This document shows, piece by piece, positions 52,825-61,819 of a stretch of DNA of 64,000 nt. The translations under genes and the position numbers were made by a program. The notes beneath the pieces are model-generated. The model did not search any database. It saw only the letters and a list, made by a program, of their open reading frames with translations, and was not told the origin of the DNA. Positions within the stretch are counted from its first letter, which is position 1, and each line of letters opens with the position of its first letter. The stretch is from positions 1-64,000 of the forward strand of contig NZ_JANFQO010000026.1 of the NCBI RefSeq assembly GCF_024437735.1, written 5' to 3'. Source of the DNA: Tahibacter harae (GTDB taxonomy: Bacteria; Pseudomonadota; Gammaproteobacteria; Xanthomonadales; Rhodanobacteraceae).

Positions 52825-53808
52825 ATGCATCCGGCGCTGTCGGTCATCTTCTTCACTACGCTCTCCGGCGCGGGCTACGGCCTGCTCGCCCTGCTCGGCG
52901 CCGGCCTGGCCCTGGACCTGTGGCCGCGCGAAACCGCGTCGCTACTCTGGCCGCTGGGCCTGGGCGCGCTGCTGACCAGCACCGGCCTGCTCGCTTCCAT
53001 GGCCCATCTGGGCCAGCCGCTGCGCGCCTGGCGCGCCTTCAGCCAATGGCGCAGTTCCTGGCTGTCGCGCGAAGGCGTCTGCGCCGTCACCAGCTACCTG
53101 CCCATGGCCGCGATCGCGTTGCTGGCGCTGCGCCAGGATGCGCAGCTGCCCTGGCCGGCCGCAGCGCGCCTGGCCGGCGCCGCACTGCTAGCCGCGGCCC
53201 TGCTCACCGTGTTCTGCACCGCGCGCATCTATTCCAGCCTGCGCACCATTCCCGCCTGGCACAACGCCTGGGTCGCGCCGGGCTACCTGCTGTTCGCCGC
53301 CTATTCCGGCGGCCTGTGGCTATGGCTGCTGGCCGCGCTGCACCAGGTCGGCGCGCCGCTGCCGTGGGACCGCCTGGGCCTGGCGCCCGGCCCGCTCATG
53401 GGCCTGGTCGGCGCGGCGCTGCTGGTGACCGCGCTGAAACTGGCCTACTGGCGCCGCATTGACGGTCCCGCCGCCGTCGCCGACATAGGCAGCGCGACGG
53501 GGCTGGGCCGCTACGGCACGGTCAGCGCCTTTGAAAAACCCCACACCGAATACAATTACATCAATCGCGAAATGGGATTTGTGCTGGCACGCAAGCACGC
53601 GGCGCGGCTGCGCGCCTTCGCCCTGGTCTGCGGCCTGGGACTGCCGCTGCTGGGCGTACTCGCCGCGATCCGTCTGCCGGATTATTCGCCCTCCTTCGCC
53701 GCGCTGGCCCTGCTCAGCGGCAGCCTGGGCATCTTCGTCGAGCGCTGGCTGTTCTTCGCCGAAGCACGCCATGTTGTAAACCTTTATTACGGCGCACGCC
53801 GCGTATAA
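52825..53808 (+). CDS. soeC: Sulfite dehydrogenase membrane anchor (SoeC/DmsC-like)
   Basis: The 327-residue protein has eight or so membrane helices and matches the DmsC/NrfD-like anchor family. Typical features are SVIFFTTLSGAGYGLLALLG at the N-terminus, HLGQPLRAWRAFSQWRSSWL, TARIYSSLRTIPAWHNAW, and EMGFVLARKHAARLRAFAL near the end. It should hold the SoeAB module on the cytoplasmic face and reduce quinone. Confidence 0.92.
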   Translation: MHPALSVIFFTTLSGAGYGLLALLGAGLALDLWPRETASLLWPLGLGALLTSTGLLASMAHLGQPLRAWRAFSQWRSSWLSREGVCAVTSYLPMAAIALLALRQDAQLPWPAAARLAGAALLAAALLTVFCTARIYSSLRTIPAWHNAWVAPGYLLFAAYSGGLWLWLLAALHQVGAPLPWDRLGLAPGPLMGLVGAALLVTALKLAYWRRIDGPAAVADIGSATGLGRYGTVSAFEKPHTEYNYINREMGFVLARKHAARLRAFALVCGLGLPLLGVLAAIRLPDYSPSFAALALLSGSLGIFVERWLFFAEARHVVNLYYGARRV

Positions 53809-53840
53809 GCAGTTTTCCGCGCAAATGCGGGATAAACTGC
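53809..53840 (+). terminator. Hairpin directly after soeC
   Basis: GCAGTTT (53809-53815) pairs with AAACTGC (53834-53840), with a second inner stem CCGC/GCGG. It starts at the base after the stop codon. It lacks a T-run, so it may be a factor-dependent terminator or a stabilising 3' end. Confidence 0.45.
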
Positions 53841-53972
53841 AACCGCGTCGGTTCCGGCCTGGTCCCGGTTCAGATCAGATTCAATCCTTCGCCGTAGTAT
53901 CCGGCGCTCCTTGTGTCCGTGCCCCACGACACGGACATGCGCTCCCGATTTCATCGAAGAAGGGTGAACCCC

Positions 53973-54722
53973 ATGAAGAAACTCCTGATCGCCAGCGTTC
54001 TTTTCGCACTGCCGTTGTCCGCTTTCGCCGAAGACGGCTGGAAGGGTTCGGGTGAACTCGGCTTCGCCGCTTCGCGCGGCAATGCCAAGTCCGAAAACCT
54101 CAACGCCAAGCTGAATTTCAGCATGGAAGACGATACCTGGAAGGACAATTTCTACCTCAGCGCCCTGCGTTCCAAGGGCAACAGCACCTCGATCGAGACC
54201 ATCGACGGCGTGCCCACCGCGGTGACCCGCTACGACTACACCGCCAACCGCTATGAGGCCGGCGCCTCGGTCGGCTACAAGTTCGACGAACGCAGTTACC
54301 TGGTCGGCGCGCTGCGCTACGAGAACGATGACTTCTCGCCGTTCGAATACCAGGCCGTACTGTCGCTGGGCTACGGCTATACCGCGATCAAGAACGAACG
54401 CACCGAGCTGTCGTTCGAAGTCGGCCCCGGCTACAAGCGCTTCGAACCCATCCTCACCGGCGAGGCCGAATCCGACGTCGTCGGCCGCGGCCTGATCGGC
54501 TTCAAGCACCGCTTCAACGAAAACACCGCGTTCGAGAACACCTTCCTGGTGGAAGCCGGTTCCGACAACACCTTCTATCAGAACGACGCCGGCCTGGTCG
54601 TCAACATGAACAAGACGCTGGCGCTGAAGCTCGGCTACCAGGTGCGTCACAACACCGACGTGGCCCCGGGCATCAAGAAGACCGACCAGCTGATGACGAC
54701 CAACCTGGTCTACAACTTCTGA
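53973..54722 (+). CDS. DUF481 (YdiY-like) outer-membrane protein
   Basis: The 249-residue protein has a signal peptide (MKKLLIASVLFALPLSAFA). A beta-barrel-like sequence of alternating hydrophobic strands follows: GSGELGFAASRGNAKSENLN (the DUF481 opening), YEAGASVGYKFDERSYLVGA, YQAVLSLGYGYTAI, and a final strand ending in Phe (LMTTNLVYNF), the usual outer-membrane assembly signal. E. coli YdiY is acid-induced and Vibrio relatives are salt-induced. Start ATG 53973 follows GAAGAAGGG. It ends at a strong terminator. Confidence 0.92.
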   Translation: MKKLLIASVLFALPLSAFAEDGWKGSGELGFAASRGNAKSENLNAKLNFSMEDDTWKDNFYLSALRSKGNSTSIETIDGVPTAVTRYDYTANRYEAGASVGYKFDERSYLVGALRYENDDFSPFEYQAVLSLGYGYTAIKNERTELSFEVGPGYKRFEPILTGEAESDVVGRGLIGFKHRFNENTAFENTFLVEAGSDNTFYQNDAGLVVNMNKTLALKLGYQVRHNTDVAPGIKKTDQLMTTNLVYNF

Positions 54723-54746
54723 TCGTTTAAGTTTCCGCCGTTTCTT

Positions 54747-54777
54747 CAACGGGCCCCGCTGGGGCCCGTTGTTTTTT
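54747..54777 (+). terminator. Intrinsic terminator of the DUF481 gene
   Basis: A perfect 11-bp stem CAACGGGCCCC / GGGGCCCGTTG with loop GCT is followed by six T. It separates the DUF481 gene from the convergent LodB-like gene. Confidence 0.92.
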
Positions 54778-54783
54778 GCGCGC

Positions 54784-56025
54784 TCAGCCGGCGTGATCTG
54801 CCGCGGCCGGCGGCCGGCGGCGCCGGGCCCAGAACGGCGACTGGCCAAAGCGCAGCGGCGCGGCATAGGTGTCGTGGAAGCGGCGGCGGTAGTGCGCGTG
54901 TACGGCATCCATTTCGGCCAGGAAGGCAGCGCGCGCGGCAATGGCGCCTTCCGCGCCGTGTTCGATCGCATTCGCCGCGCTCTCGGCCGAGGCCAGCGCA
55001 TGGAACAGGCCCTGCGAGGCGATGGGATCGAAGGACAGTCCCGCATCGCCGATGGCGAAGAACCCTGCTGCCGCCGCCAGCCCGGCATCGTCGAGCACGG
55101 CGCTGCCGGCGGGACGCGCGTGCACGGAAGCGTCGGCCGCGGCGGGCAGCACTTCGGCGAGCAATCCATGGCGGCGCGCTTTCGCCAACAGCGCGGGCAG
55201 CGATTTCAGCCGGCGCAGTTCGGGATCCGCCGCATCCAGATGAAAGGCCAGCACGCGCCGGCTGCCGGGCACACGCACGCTGTACCACCAGCCGTTGCTG
55301 TCGGCGCAGACGCGGGTGCAGTGATCCTCGTCGCCCGGCAGCGCCGCAAGGTGTACATGCAGGCAGATCAGCGCGTCCTCGACCCGGCGCTTCAGGCCGA
55401 GCTGGCGCGCGATGGCGGCCGTGCGGCCGGTGGCGTCGGCCAGCACCGGCGCCTGATGGATTTCCCCGGAGGCTTCGTCGGCGACCAGCCAGCGCCCGCC
55501 GTCGCGGCGCACGCGCAGCGGTCCGCAGTCGTCCACCAGTACGGCGCCGGCTTCGGCCGCGCTGGCGCGCAGGTCGGCATCGAAGCGCACGCGATCCAGG
55601 TGCCAGCCGGCGCCGTTGGGATCGCGTAGCTGGTCGAACCAGACCGGCGTCTCGCCATCCCACTGCGCCACGGTGGCGCCGCGTTCCGCATGGCCGGCGG
55701 CAAGAAAACGCTCGAACGCGCCGCAGCGCTGCAACAGCACGCGCGCGGCGCCGGGGAGGGATTCACCGATGCGCGGCGCGGCCGCCGTGCCCGGCACGGC
55801 GTGCGCAACGGGCGCCGCCGCTGGCGCCCCAGGCACGGCCGCTGCCGCGGGCAAGGCTGCCGCCTCCGCAGCCGCCAGCCGTTGCGCGAAGGAAACCGCA
55901 CCCGCCGCGGGCAGCGCCGTCCGCTCCAGCAGCAGCACCCTGCGCCACGGCCGCAGGCGGCAGGCCAGCGCCGAGCCCGCAGGCCCGGCACCGACGATGA
56001 TCGCGTCCCAGGCGGTCGCCGCCAC
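54784..56025 (-). CDS. LodB-like flavoprotein (quinoprotein oxidase maturation)
   Basis: The 413-residue protein has an N-terminal FAD motif IIVGAGPAGSALACRL, a middle LADATGRTAAIARQL and a second flavin motif FFAIGDAGLSFDPIASQGL, as in the tryptophan-halogenase/LodB group. LodB proteins act on LodA/GoxA oxidases to build the cysteine tryptophylquinone (CTQ) cofactor. The gene lies six bases after a LodA-like gene, which supports that role over a halogenase. Residues about 45-85 are an unusual Ala/Pro-rich insertion. The protein has no signal peptide. Confidence 0.85.
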   Translation of the reverse strand: MAATAWDAIIVGAGPAGSALACRLRPWRRVLLLERTALPAAGAVSFAQRLAAAEAAALPAAAAVPGAPAAAPVAHAVPGTAAAPRIGESLPGAARVLLQRCGAFERFLAAGHAERGATVAQWDGETPVWFDQLRDPNGAGWHLDRVRFDADLRASAAEAGAVLVDDCGPLRVRRDGGRWLVADEASGEIHQAPVLADATGRTAAIARQLGLKRRVEDALICLHVHLAALPGDEDHCTRVCADSNGWWYSVRVPGSRRVLAFHLDAADPELRRLKSLPALLAKARRHGLLAEVLPAAADASVHARPAGSAVLDDAGLAAAAGFFAIGDAGLSFDPIASQGLFHALASAESAANAIEHGAEGAIAARAAFLAEMDAVHAHYRRRFHDTYAAPLRFGQSPFWARRRRPPAAADHAG

Positions 56026-56031
56026 GGGCGG

Positions 56032-57891
56032 TCAGGGCGTCGTGGTCGGCGTTCCCAGCCGCGCGAGCTGGCGCATGCGCGCATCGGTCGCCTCGCGCTC
56101 GGCCTCGCTCATGTCCTTGCCGCCGCGGTCTTCCACCTGCATCAGCGGCGGGAAGTCCGGATCGTCGGCGATGCCGGGGCGGACTTCGACGATGCCCTGC
56201 CGGTCGAAGTGATTGACCATGTTGAGCAGCTGGTTGTCGTAGCCGACGCCCAGCGTGCGGTCCCAGTCCGAGCGCGTGTTGAACGCGGCCAGGCGTTGCT
56301 CGCGCGGCAGCGCGGCATCCATCACCTTTTTGTAGTTCTCCACATCCAGCACCTGGTTGGGCACGCGCGCCGGCCAGAACGTGGGCAGGTAGGGGTCGTA
56401 GTTGGGCTGGTAGCCGGAGCGGCAGCTGGCCGTGTCGGTCTGCCAGGGAATCGCCATCCAGCGCGTGATGGAACCGGGGAACTGGGCGTAGAGCGGCCCG
56501 TTGTACGAGGTCGCCTCGCCTGGCGTCAGCGTGCTGCCGTAGTCCGGCTCGGGATTGTCCGCGGCGCGATGACGCCAGCGGTACGGCTCCAGATACATAG
56601 TGGCGTGGCGCACCGGCCAGGTCATCTCGCAGCCCGGATGGAAGGCATCGGCCAGGCAGAATTCCAGCGCGGCGCGGTCCAGCATGGCCGGCTGCAGCGC
56701 CAGCGGCACTTCGTCGATGGACCGGGGTACAGGCGGGGCCGGTTCGAGGTCGGCGATGAAATCGCCTTCGGCCCAGCGGTCCAGCAGGGCGAGCTGGGTC
56801 GTTGTCAGTGCGGTCATGGCGCGCGGGATCGGCGGCATGGGCACGTCCATCGCATCGCCGTAGACCCACGGCCAGGGTTTCTGCGAAATGTCGTTGTCCA
56901 GCGGATTGCGGAAGGCGTTGGCGACGGTGCGGCGCAGTTCCTTGTAGGTGTCGCCGGGCTGGGCCAGCTTGCGCAGATAATCCGGCGCCAGCAGGTGTTG
57001 CGGCATGCCGTAGCCGAAGCCCGCGGCGAAGCCGGCATTCATCCATTGCAGATCGCACAGGGCCTGGAAGATGGGCAGCAGATCGTGGCGGAACGAGGGG
57101 CGCGTCGGCGCCGGCAGCTGGCCGGCCTGTATCGCCAGGTCGGTCATCAGCGCGTACAGCGTGCGCACGGATTTCTGCTGCGGACCGTAGTTCGGCGGCG
57201 CCACGACCACCCAGGCCGGCGCGACGTCCAGCGGGCGCCCGTCCACCCGCACGCGCGCGGTGACCGGGCCGTCGCTGGTGTCGTCGTACCAGCCGTCGTT
57301 GTTGGCGAAGGTGACCGGCGGCTTGCCGTCGATGGAAGCGGACTTGCCGTGGCCGCCGAACACCAGCAGGCGGCCTTGCGCATCGGTGCGCAGTTCGCCC
57401 AGCGCCACGCTGATGCCCATGAAATTGCCGTCGTCGAAATGGTATTGCGCGCCCTGGGTGGACGGCGTGCTGATGTTGCGCGGCGACGGGGTGATGGAGA
57501 GTTTGCGCCGGTCCTTGACGCTGGCGTTGCGGCGCGTGGACGGCGTGGCGGCGGCGGCTTCGGGGATGTCCAGCGCGAGTTCAAAGTTGTACCAGGCGGC
57601 CTTGTGGTTGGCCAGCTGCACCGACCATTCGATCTCGGCGCCTTCGTCCATGCGCAGCTCCCGCACCGCGCGGCCGGCGGCGTTGTAGCCGTAGATGCGG
57701 AACTGGGCGACTTCGCGCTTGAGCGCCCCGCTGCCGTCGCGGTAGAAGCCCGGCGGCTGCGGCGCCGGATCGGTCACCTGGGGACCGATGTAGTAGCCGT
57801 CGTCCTTTTGCGAATTGCCGACGCGGGCGATGCCTATGGATGGATGGATCTTGGCGTAGACGATGCGCTCGTCCGCTGCATTGCTGCTCAT
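56032..57891 (-). CDS. LodA/GoxA-family CTQ-dependent amino-acid oxidase
   Basis: The 619-residue protein starts at ATG 57891 after GGAGG. It opens with KIHPSIGIARVGNSQKDDGY, the standard LodA/GoxA start, and contains FEPGCEMTW-like FHPGCEMTWPVRHATMY and RWMAIPWQTDTASC near the catalytic site. Family members oxidise a free amino acid (lysine or glycine) to release aldehyde or keto acid, ammonia and hydrogen peroxide, using a CTQ formed from a Cys and a Trp. Here Cys412 or Cys421 and Trp478 or Trp483 are candidates; exact assignment needs an alignment. Substrate cannot be read from sequence. It is the first gene of a two-gene set with the LodB-like protein. No signal peptide is visible. Confidence 0.9.
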   Translation of the reverse strand: MSSNAADERIVYAKIHPSIGIARVGNSQKDDGYYIGPQVTDPAPQPPGFYRDGSGALKREVAQFRIYGYNAAGRAVRELRMDEGAEIEWSVQLANHKAAWYNFELALDIPEAAAATPSTRRNASVKDRRKLSITPSPRNISTPSTQGAQYHFDDGNFMGISVALGELRTDAQGRLLVFGGHGKSASIDGKPPVTFANNDGWYDDTSDGPVTARVRVDGRPLDVAPAWVVVAPPNYGPQQKSVRTLYALMTDLAIQAGQLPAPTRPSFRHDLLPIFQALCDLQWMNAGFAAGFGYGMPQHLLAPDYLRKLAQPGDTYKELRRTVANAFRNPLDNDISQKPWPWVYGDAMDVPMPPIPRAMTALTTTQLALLDRWAEGDFIADLEPAPPVPRSIDEVPLALQPAMLDRAALEFCLADAFHPGCEMTWPVRHATMYLEPYRWRHRAADNPEPDYGSTLTPGEATSYNGPLYAQFPGSITRWMAIPWQTDTASCRSGYQPNYDPYLPTFWPARVPNQVLDVENYKKVMDAALPREQRLAAFNTRSDWDRTLGVGYDNQLLNMVNHFDRQGIVEVRPGIADDPDFPPLMQVEDRGGKDMSEAEREATDARMRQLARLGTPTTTP

Positions 57892-58031
57892 GAGCCCCTC
57901 CGCTGCCTGTGTGAGGCCCGCAGCGGCAGGCGGCCGCGGGGCCGGGCGACTCTCGCGCGAAACGGCCACCGCGTCAACAAAAAGTACACTTAGGTCTATT
58001 GATGCATATGCGGCAAACGCCGGCCGCCGTG

Positions 58032-58967
58032 CTACGGCGCCGGACTGCCTCCGCCCGGCCCGCGCAGGAACTGCCCCGCGCCCTGCTGCAGCAGCATTTC
58101 GGCGACGACGTTGCCCAGCGCCTCGGGCTGGTCCAGGCTGCCCACCGCCTCGGCGCGCAACAGGCGGCCGCCGCTCACGTCGCCGACCAGGCCGGTGAGT
58201 TCCAGGCCGCCCTCGATCTCGCGGCAATAGCCGGCGATAGGCACGCTGCAGCTGCCGTGCAGGCGCAGGTTCATGGCGCGCTCCGCGCCGGTGCAGCGGG
58301 CGCTGTCGGCGTCGTTGAGCGGCGCCAGGCGCTGCTGGGTGGCGCGGTCGCCGGCGCGGTATTCAATCGCGATCGCCCCCTGGGCCACGGCCGGGATCCA
58401 GTCCGGCGGCTGCAGGCGGCCGGCGATGCGCCCGGCCAGGCCCAGGCGCTCCAGGCCGGCGCAGGCCAGGATGATGGCGTCGTAGTTGCCGGCATCCAGC
58501 CGCGCCAGGCGCGTGCCCACGTTGCCGCGCAGGTCCAGCAGTTCCAGATCCGGCCGCAGCGCGCGCAGCTGGGCCTGGCGGCGCAGCGAGGACGTACCAA
58601 CCCGCGCGCCCGGCGGCAGGTCGGCGATGCCGCGGTAACGGTTGCTGATGAAGGCGTCGGCGGCGTCGGCGCGCTCCAGCACGGCGCCCAGGGCAAAGCC
58701 GGGCTCCAGCTCCATGGGTACGTCCTTGAGCGAATGCACGGCGATATCGGCGCGGCCTTCCAGCATGGCCACTTCCAGTTCCTTGAGGAACAGCCCCTTG
58801 CCGCCGATCTCGGCCAGCGGCCGGTCCAGGATCTGGTCGCCGCGCGTGGTCATGGGCACCAGTTCCACCTGCAGGTCGGCATGCACGGCGCGCAGGCGCG
58901 CGGCGACATGCTCGGCCTGCCACAGGGCCAGCGCGCTCTGGCGGGTGGCGATTCGCAGCAGTTTCAT
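58032..58967 (-). CDS. hemC: Hydroxymethylbilane synthase (porphobilinogen deaminase)
   Basis: HemC polymerises four porphobilinogens in heme biosynthesis. The 311-residue protein has [61 protein letters not shown], and the dipyrromethane-bearing Cys240 in [12 protein letters not shown]. It follows algZ-algR, as in Pseudomonas, but hemD is not next to it; lodA begins 141 bases downstream. Confidence 0.97.
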   Translation of the reverse strand: MKLLRIATRQSALALWQAEHVAARLRAVHADLQVELVPMTTRGDQILDRPLAEIGGKGLFLKELEVAMLEGRADIAVHSLKDVPMELEPGFALGAVLERADAADAFISNRYRGIADLPPGARVGTSSLRRQAQLRALRPDLELLDLRGNVGTRLARLDAGNYDAIILACAGLERLGLAGRIAGRLQPPDWIPAVAQGAIAIEYRAGDRATQQRLAPLNDADSARCTGAERAMNLRLHGSCSVPIAGYCREIEGGLELTGLVGDVSGGRLLRAEAVGSLDQPEALGNVVAEMLLQQGAGQFLRGPGGGSPAP

Positions 58968-59033
58968 GGGTTTGGACGTTCGGCGGGCAAAAGACGCCGC
59001 ATCGTAACGGCTGCGGCGGTCTGGCAGAAGGGC

Positions 59034-59100
59034 CGGGATTCGGGATTGGTGGGCAGAGGCCGGTGCCTTGCCGGCGCCCCTGGTCCCTAATCCGGAATCA
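59034..59100. repeat. Intergenic TTCGGGATT-type element
   Basis: GATTCGGGATTGG at about 59037-59049 and CTAATCCGGAATC at about 59086-59098 face each other in the algR-hemC gap, with a GC-rich centre (CCGGTGCCTTGCCGG) that can also pair. It is weaker than the copies at 415-618 and 12857-12966 but shares the same words and an intergenic position. Confidence 0.5.
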
Positions 59101-59829
59101 CAAACTCCTCACCAGCTTGCGCAACGCCGGCAGGTTGCGGCGGCTCACTTCCAGCGCGTCAGCCGCGCCTTCGATGCGCACGAAAGCACGGCCGTCGGCG
59201 CTGCGGGTCAGGCCGGACATGCGCTCGCGCGCGACCAGGCAGTTGCGGTGGATGCGCACGAACAGGTCGCCGAATTCGTCCTCCAGGCCCTTCAGCGCAT
59301 CCTCGATCAGCACCTGGCCCTTGGTGTGGTGGACGACGACGTATTTGTCCTCGGCCTGCAGGTAAAGGATGTCCTGTACCGGCACCAGCACCAGATTGCC
59401 GCGCACGCGGGCGCAGATGTGGCTGCGCTGGCGCTGCGCGCCCAGGCTGCCGGCGAGCTTGTCGACCTTGCCGGCGCCCAGGCGGCCGGCGCGGGCCAGG
59501 GCCTGTTCCAGGCGCTCGCGCCGCACCGGCTTGAGCAGGTAATCCACCGCGTGCGCCTCGAAGGCCTTGAGCGCGTATTCGTCGTAGGCGGTGCAGAACA
59601 CCACGGCCGGCGGATCGGCCATCGCACCGATCAGGCGCGCGGCGTCCAGGCCGTCAAGGCCAGGCATGCGGATGTCGAGCAGGCAGACATCCGGCCGCAG
59701 CTGGTCGGCCTGCTGCACGGCCTGCTCGCCGTTCTCCACGCTGGCGATGACTTCGCTGCCCACGTCGGCGACCAGCACGGCCAGGCGCTCGCGCGCCAGC
59801 GGTTCGTCATCGGCAATCAGTACACGCAT
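59098..59829 (-). CDS. algR: LytTR response regulator AlgR
   Basis: The 243-residue protein has a receiver domain (RVLIADDEP, phospho-acceptor Asp52 in [12 protein letters not shown], Lys in [11 protein letters not shown]) and a C-terminal LytTR DNA-binding domain ([35 protein letters not shown]). AlgR controls alginate, type IV pili and virulence in Pseudomonas; in Lysobacterales the regulon is less clear. Start ATG 59829. Follows algZ at 39 bases. Confidence 0.94.
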   Translation of the reverse strand: MRVLIADDEPLARERLAVLVADVGSEVIASVENGEQAVQQADQLRPDVCLLDIRMPGLDGLDAARLIGAMADPPAVVFCTAYDEYALKAFEAHAVDYLLKPVRRERLEQALARAGRLGAGKVDKLAGSLGAQRQRSHICARVRGNLVLVPVQDILYLQAEDKYVVVHHTKGQVLIEDALKGLEDEFGDLFVRIHRNCLVARERMSGLTRSADGRAFVRIEGAADALEVSRRNLPALRKLVRSL

Positions 59830-59868
59830 GGCAGACTCCACAAAAGGCAATTTGCAGTTTCCCGCGCA

Positions 59869-60930
59869 TCAGCCGGGCAGCGGCAGGCGCAGGGTACAGA
59901 CGAAGGATTCGGCCTGGTCCTCCACCAGCAGCGCGGCGCGGCCGGCGTAGTGCAGGGCCAGGCGGCTGCGGATATTGGCCAGGGCGATGCCGTTGCCGCC
60001 GCCGCGGCGTGCCGCCGGCGGCGGACAGGGATTGCGCACCTCGATCACCAGCGCCGCGGGCTCGACCCGGCCGAGCACGCTGACCGTGCCGCCCTGGGGC
60101 AGCGGCTGTATGCCGTGGTAGACCGCGTTCTCTACCAGCGGCTGCAGCAGCAGCGGCGGCAGTTCCACGTCGCGCGGCAGCGCGGCCACATCCCACTCCA
60201 GCCCCAGGCGCGATCCCAGGCGCAGTTCCTCGATGCGCAGGTAGCCGCGGGCCAAGTCCAGCTCCTCGCCCAGTGTGGTCTGCGCATCGGCACGGCCGAG
60301 CGCGGCGCGGAACAGGTCGGCCAGATCCTCCACTGCAGCTTCGGCCTGGGCCGGGCGGGCGCGGATCAGGCTGGCGATGACGTTCATGCTGTTGAACAGG
60401 AAGTGCGGGCGTATGCGCGCCTGCAACGCATCGAAGCGCGCGCGCTCCTCGGCCTGGACATTGGCCCGCCACTGCTCCTGCACATAGAAGTAGCGCAGCA
60501 CCGCGCCCACCACCAGCGCGCAGATCACCCCGTTGCGCAACACGAAGCGCACCACGTCGGCGGAAGCGTCGACCAGGCCGAAGCGCAGGTTCTGATCCAG
60601 TACGAACACCAGCCAGCTCAGGCCGGTGGTGGCGACCAGCGCCAGGGTGACGGCGACGAATTCGCCCATCCACGGCTGCAGCCGCAGCAGCAGCGGGCGC
60701 AGCTTGCACAGCGACACCGCCCACAGCGCCGCCAGCCACTGCACGAACAGGCTGGCCACGCCCAGGCTCTGCCAGCTGGGCACGCTGACGTCGCTGGCGG
60801 CCAGTACCACGATCAGGGCAACCAGTTCGCCAATCACGATCAGGGCGAACAGCACCGGCCAGCTGCAGAAATTCGGCAGCCAGTGGGCCGGCTCGGCCGC
60901 CGGTGCCGGGGCGCGTTCGGGTATCGCCAA
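59869..60930 (-). CDS. algZ: Membrane sensor kinase AlgZ (LytS/YehU type)
   Basis: The 353-residue protein has four to six membrane helices in the first 165 residues and the HisKA_7TM-like dimerisation motif RIRPHFLFNSMNVIASLIRA with the conserved His. The ATP domain carries PPLLLQPLVENAVYHGIQPL and GGGNGIALANIRSRL. I chose the TTG at 60930 because GGGAGGG lies six bases upstream; the next upstream frame reaches into the esterase gene. It is the sensor for AlgR. Co-directional with the esterase upstream (35-base gap). Confidence 0.9.
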   Translation of the reverse strand: MAIPERAPAPAAEPAHWLPNFCSWPVLFALIVIGELVALIVVLAASDVSVPSWQSLGVASLFVQWLAALWAVSLCKLRPLLLRLQPWMGEFVAVTLALVATTGLSWLVFVLDQNLRFGLVDASADVVRFVLRNGVICALVVGAVLRYFYVQEQWRANVQAEERARFDALQARIRPHFLFNSMNVIASLIRARPAQAEAAVEDLADLFRAALGRADAQTTLGEELDLARGYLRIEELRLGSRLGLEWDVAALPRDVELPPLLLQPLVENAVYHGIQPLPQGGTVSVLGRVEPAALVIEVRNPCPPPAARRGGGNGIALANIRSRLALHYAGRAALLVEDQAESFVCTLRLPLPG

Positions 60931-60965
60931 GCTGCGCCCTCCCCGGCGCCGCGATGATCGGGCGA

Positions 60966-61637
60966 TTATGCCGCGAGGCGCTGGCCCAGCCACTGCCGCA
61001 GGTCGGCGATTTCCTCCGCACCGACATGATGCTGTATGGGATAGCTGTGCCATTCCACCGCATAGCCCAGGCCCTTGAGCGCGTCGCGCGACTGGCTGGC
61101 GAGCTTGAACTGGATCACCGGATCGTAGGTGCCGTGGGCCATGAAGATGGGCAGGCCGGCATTGGCCTCGCTGCGTTCGGCGGCGGTGGTCTCGCCTATG
61201 GGCAGGTAGGTGGACAGGGCGATCACGCCGGCCAGGCGCTTGGGATAGCGCACGCCGCCGGCCAGCACGATGGCGCCGCCCTGGGAGAAACCGGCCAGGA
61301 ACACCCGCGAGGCCGGCACGCCGCGGTCGCTTTCACGCGCGATCAAGGGCCCCAGGTGGCCTATGGATTCGCGCACGCCGGCCTCGTCCTGGCGCCGCGC
61401 GATATCCGCGTCCAGCGAGTGGACGTCGTACCAGGCGCGCATGGGCGCGCCGCCGTTGAGGGTGACCGGGCGCACCGGCGCATGCGGAAAAACGAAGCGC
61501 AGCCCCGGCCAGTCGCGCGCGACCAGGTCGGGAATGATGGGGGCGAAATCGTGCCCGTCGGCGCCCAGACCGTGCAGCCAGATCACGCTGTGGCTGGGGC
61601 GGGGCTTGGTTTCGATCTCGACGGCAGGCAGTACCAT
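60966..61637 (-). CDS. Carboxylesterase/phospholipase-type alpha/beta hydrolase
   Basis: The 223-residue protein matches the YpfH/acyl-protein thioesterase-like carboxylesterase family. It begins IWLHGLGADGHDFAPIIPDL, has MRAWYDVHSLDADIARRQDE, nucleophile Ser in VFLAGFSQGGAIVLAGG, Asp in FMAHGTYDPVIQF and His in WHSYPIQHHVGAEEI. All three catalytic residues are present. Cytoplasmic; natural substrate unknown. Start ATG 61637 follows GGAG. First of a leftward run with algZ-algR-hemC, though promoters may separate them. Confidence 0.92.
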   Translation of the reverse strand: MVLPAVEIETKPRPSHSVIWLHGLGADGHDFAPIIPDLVARDWPGLRFVFPHAPVRPVTLNGGAPMRAWYDVHSLDADIARRQDEAGVRESIGHLGPLIARESDRGVPASRVFLAGFSQGGAIVLAGGVRYPKRLAGVIALSTYLPIGETTAAERSEANAGLPIFMAHGTYDPVIQFKLASQSRDALKGLGYAVEWHSYPIQHHVGAEEIADLRQWLGQRLAA

Positions 61638-61680
61638 GGGGTGCTCCGGCAAAGAACGCGATGGTGCCTGAGGCCCGGGG

Positions 61681-61762
61681 CGATGGCCATTGCCGCGGCG
61701 CAGGCGGCCCCGGGCGCCGGCCGCAGCCGCGCCCCGTACGGCCGCCGGCAATGACCATTGCC
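61681..61762. promoter_or_regulatory. Repeated palindromic site in a divergent region
   Basis: GGCAATGACCATTGCC at 61747-61762 is an almost perfect 16-bp palindrome (7-bp arms, 2-base centre). A related word, GGCAATGGCCATCG on the minus strand, occurs at 61681-61694. The pair, about 66 bases apart, lies between the esterase and the S9 peptidase and looks like two operator sites. Confidence 0.4.
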
Positions 61763-61819
61763 ACGGCTAATCCGCAAAAGCCTCCGCTATGCTCGGCCGG
61801 TCCTGCTCAGGAGTCCGCC

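Noticed and set aside
54784-56025. Tryptophan halogenase
   Set aside because: The flavin fold is similar, but direct linkage to a LodA-like oxidase makes the LodB maturation role more likely, and I do not see the WxWxIP halogenase motif.
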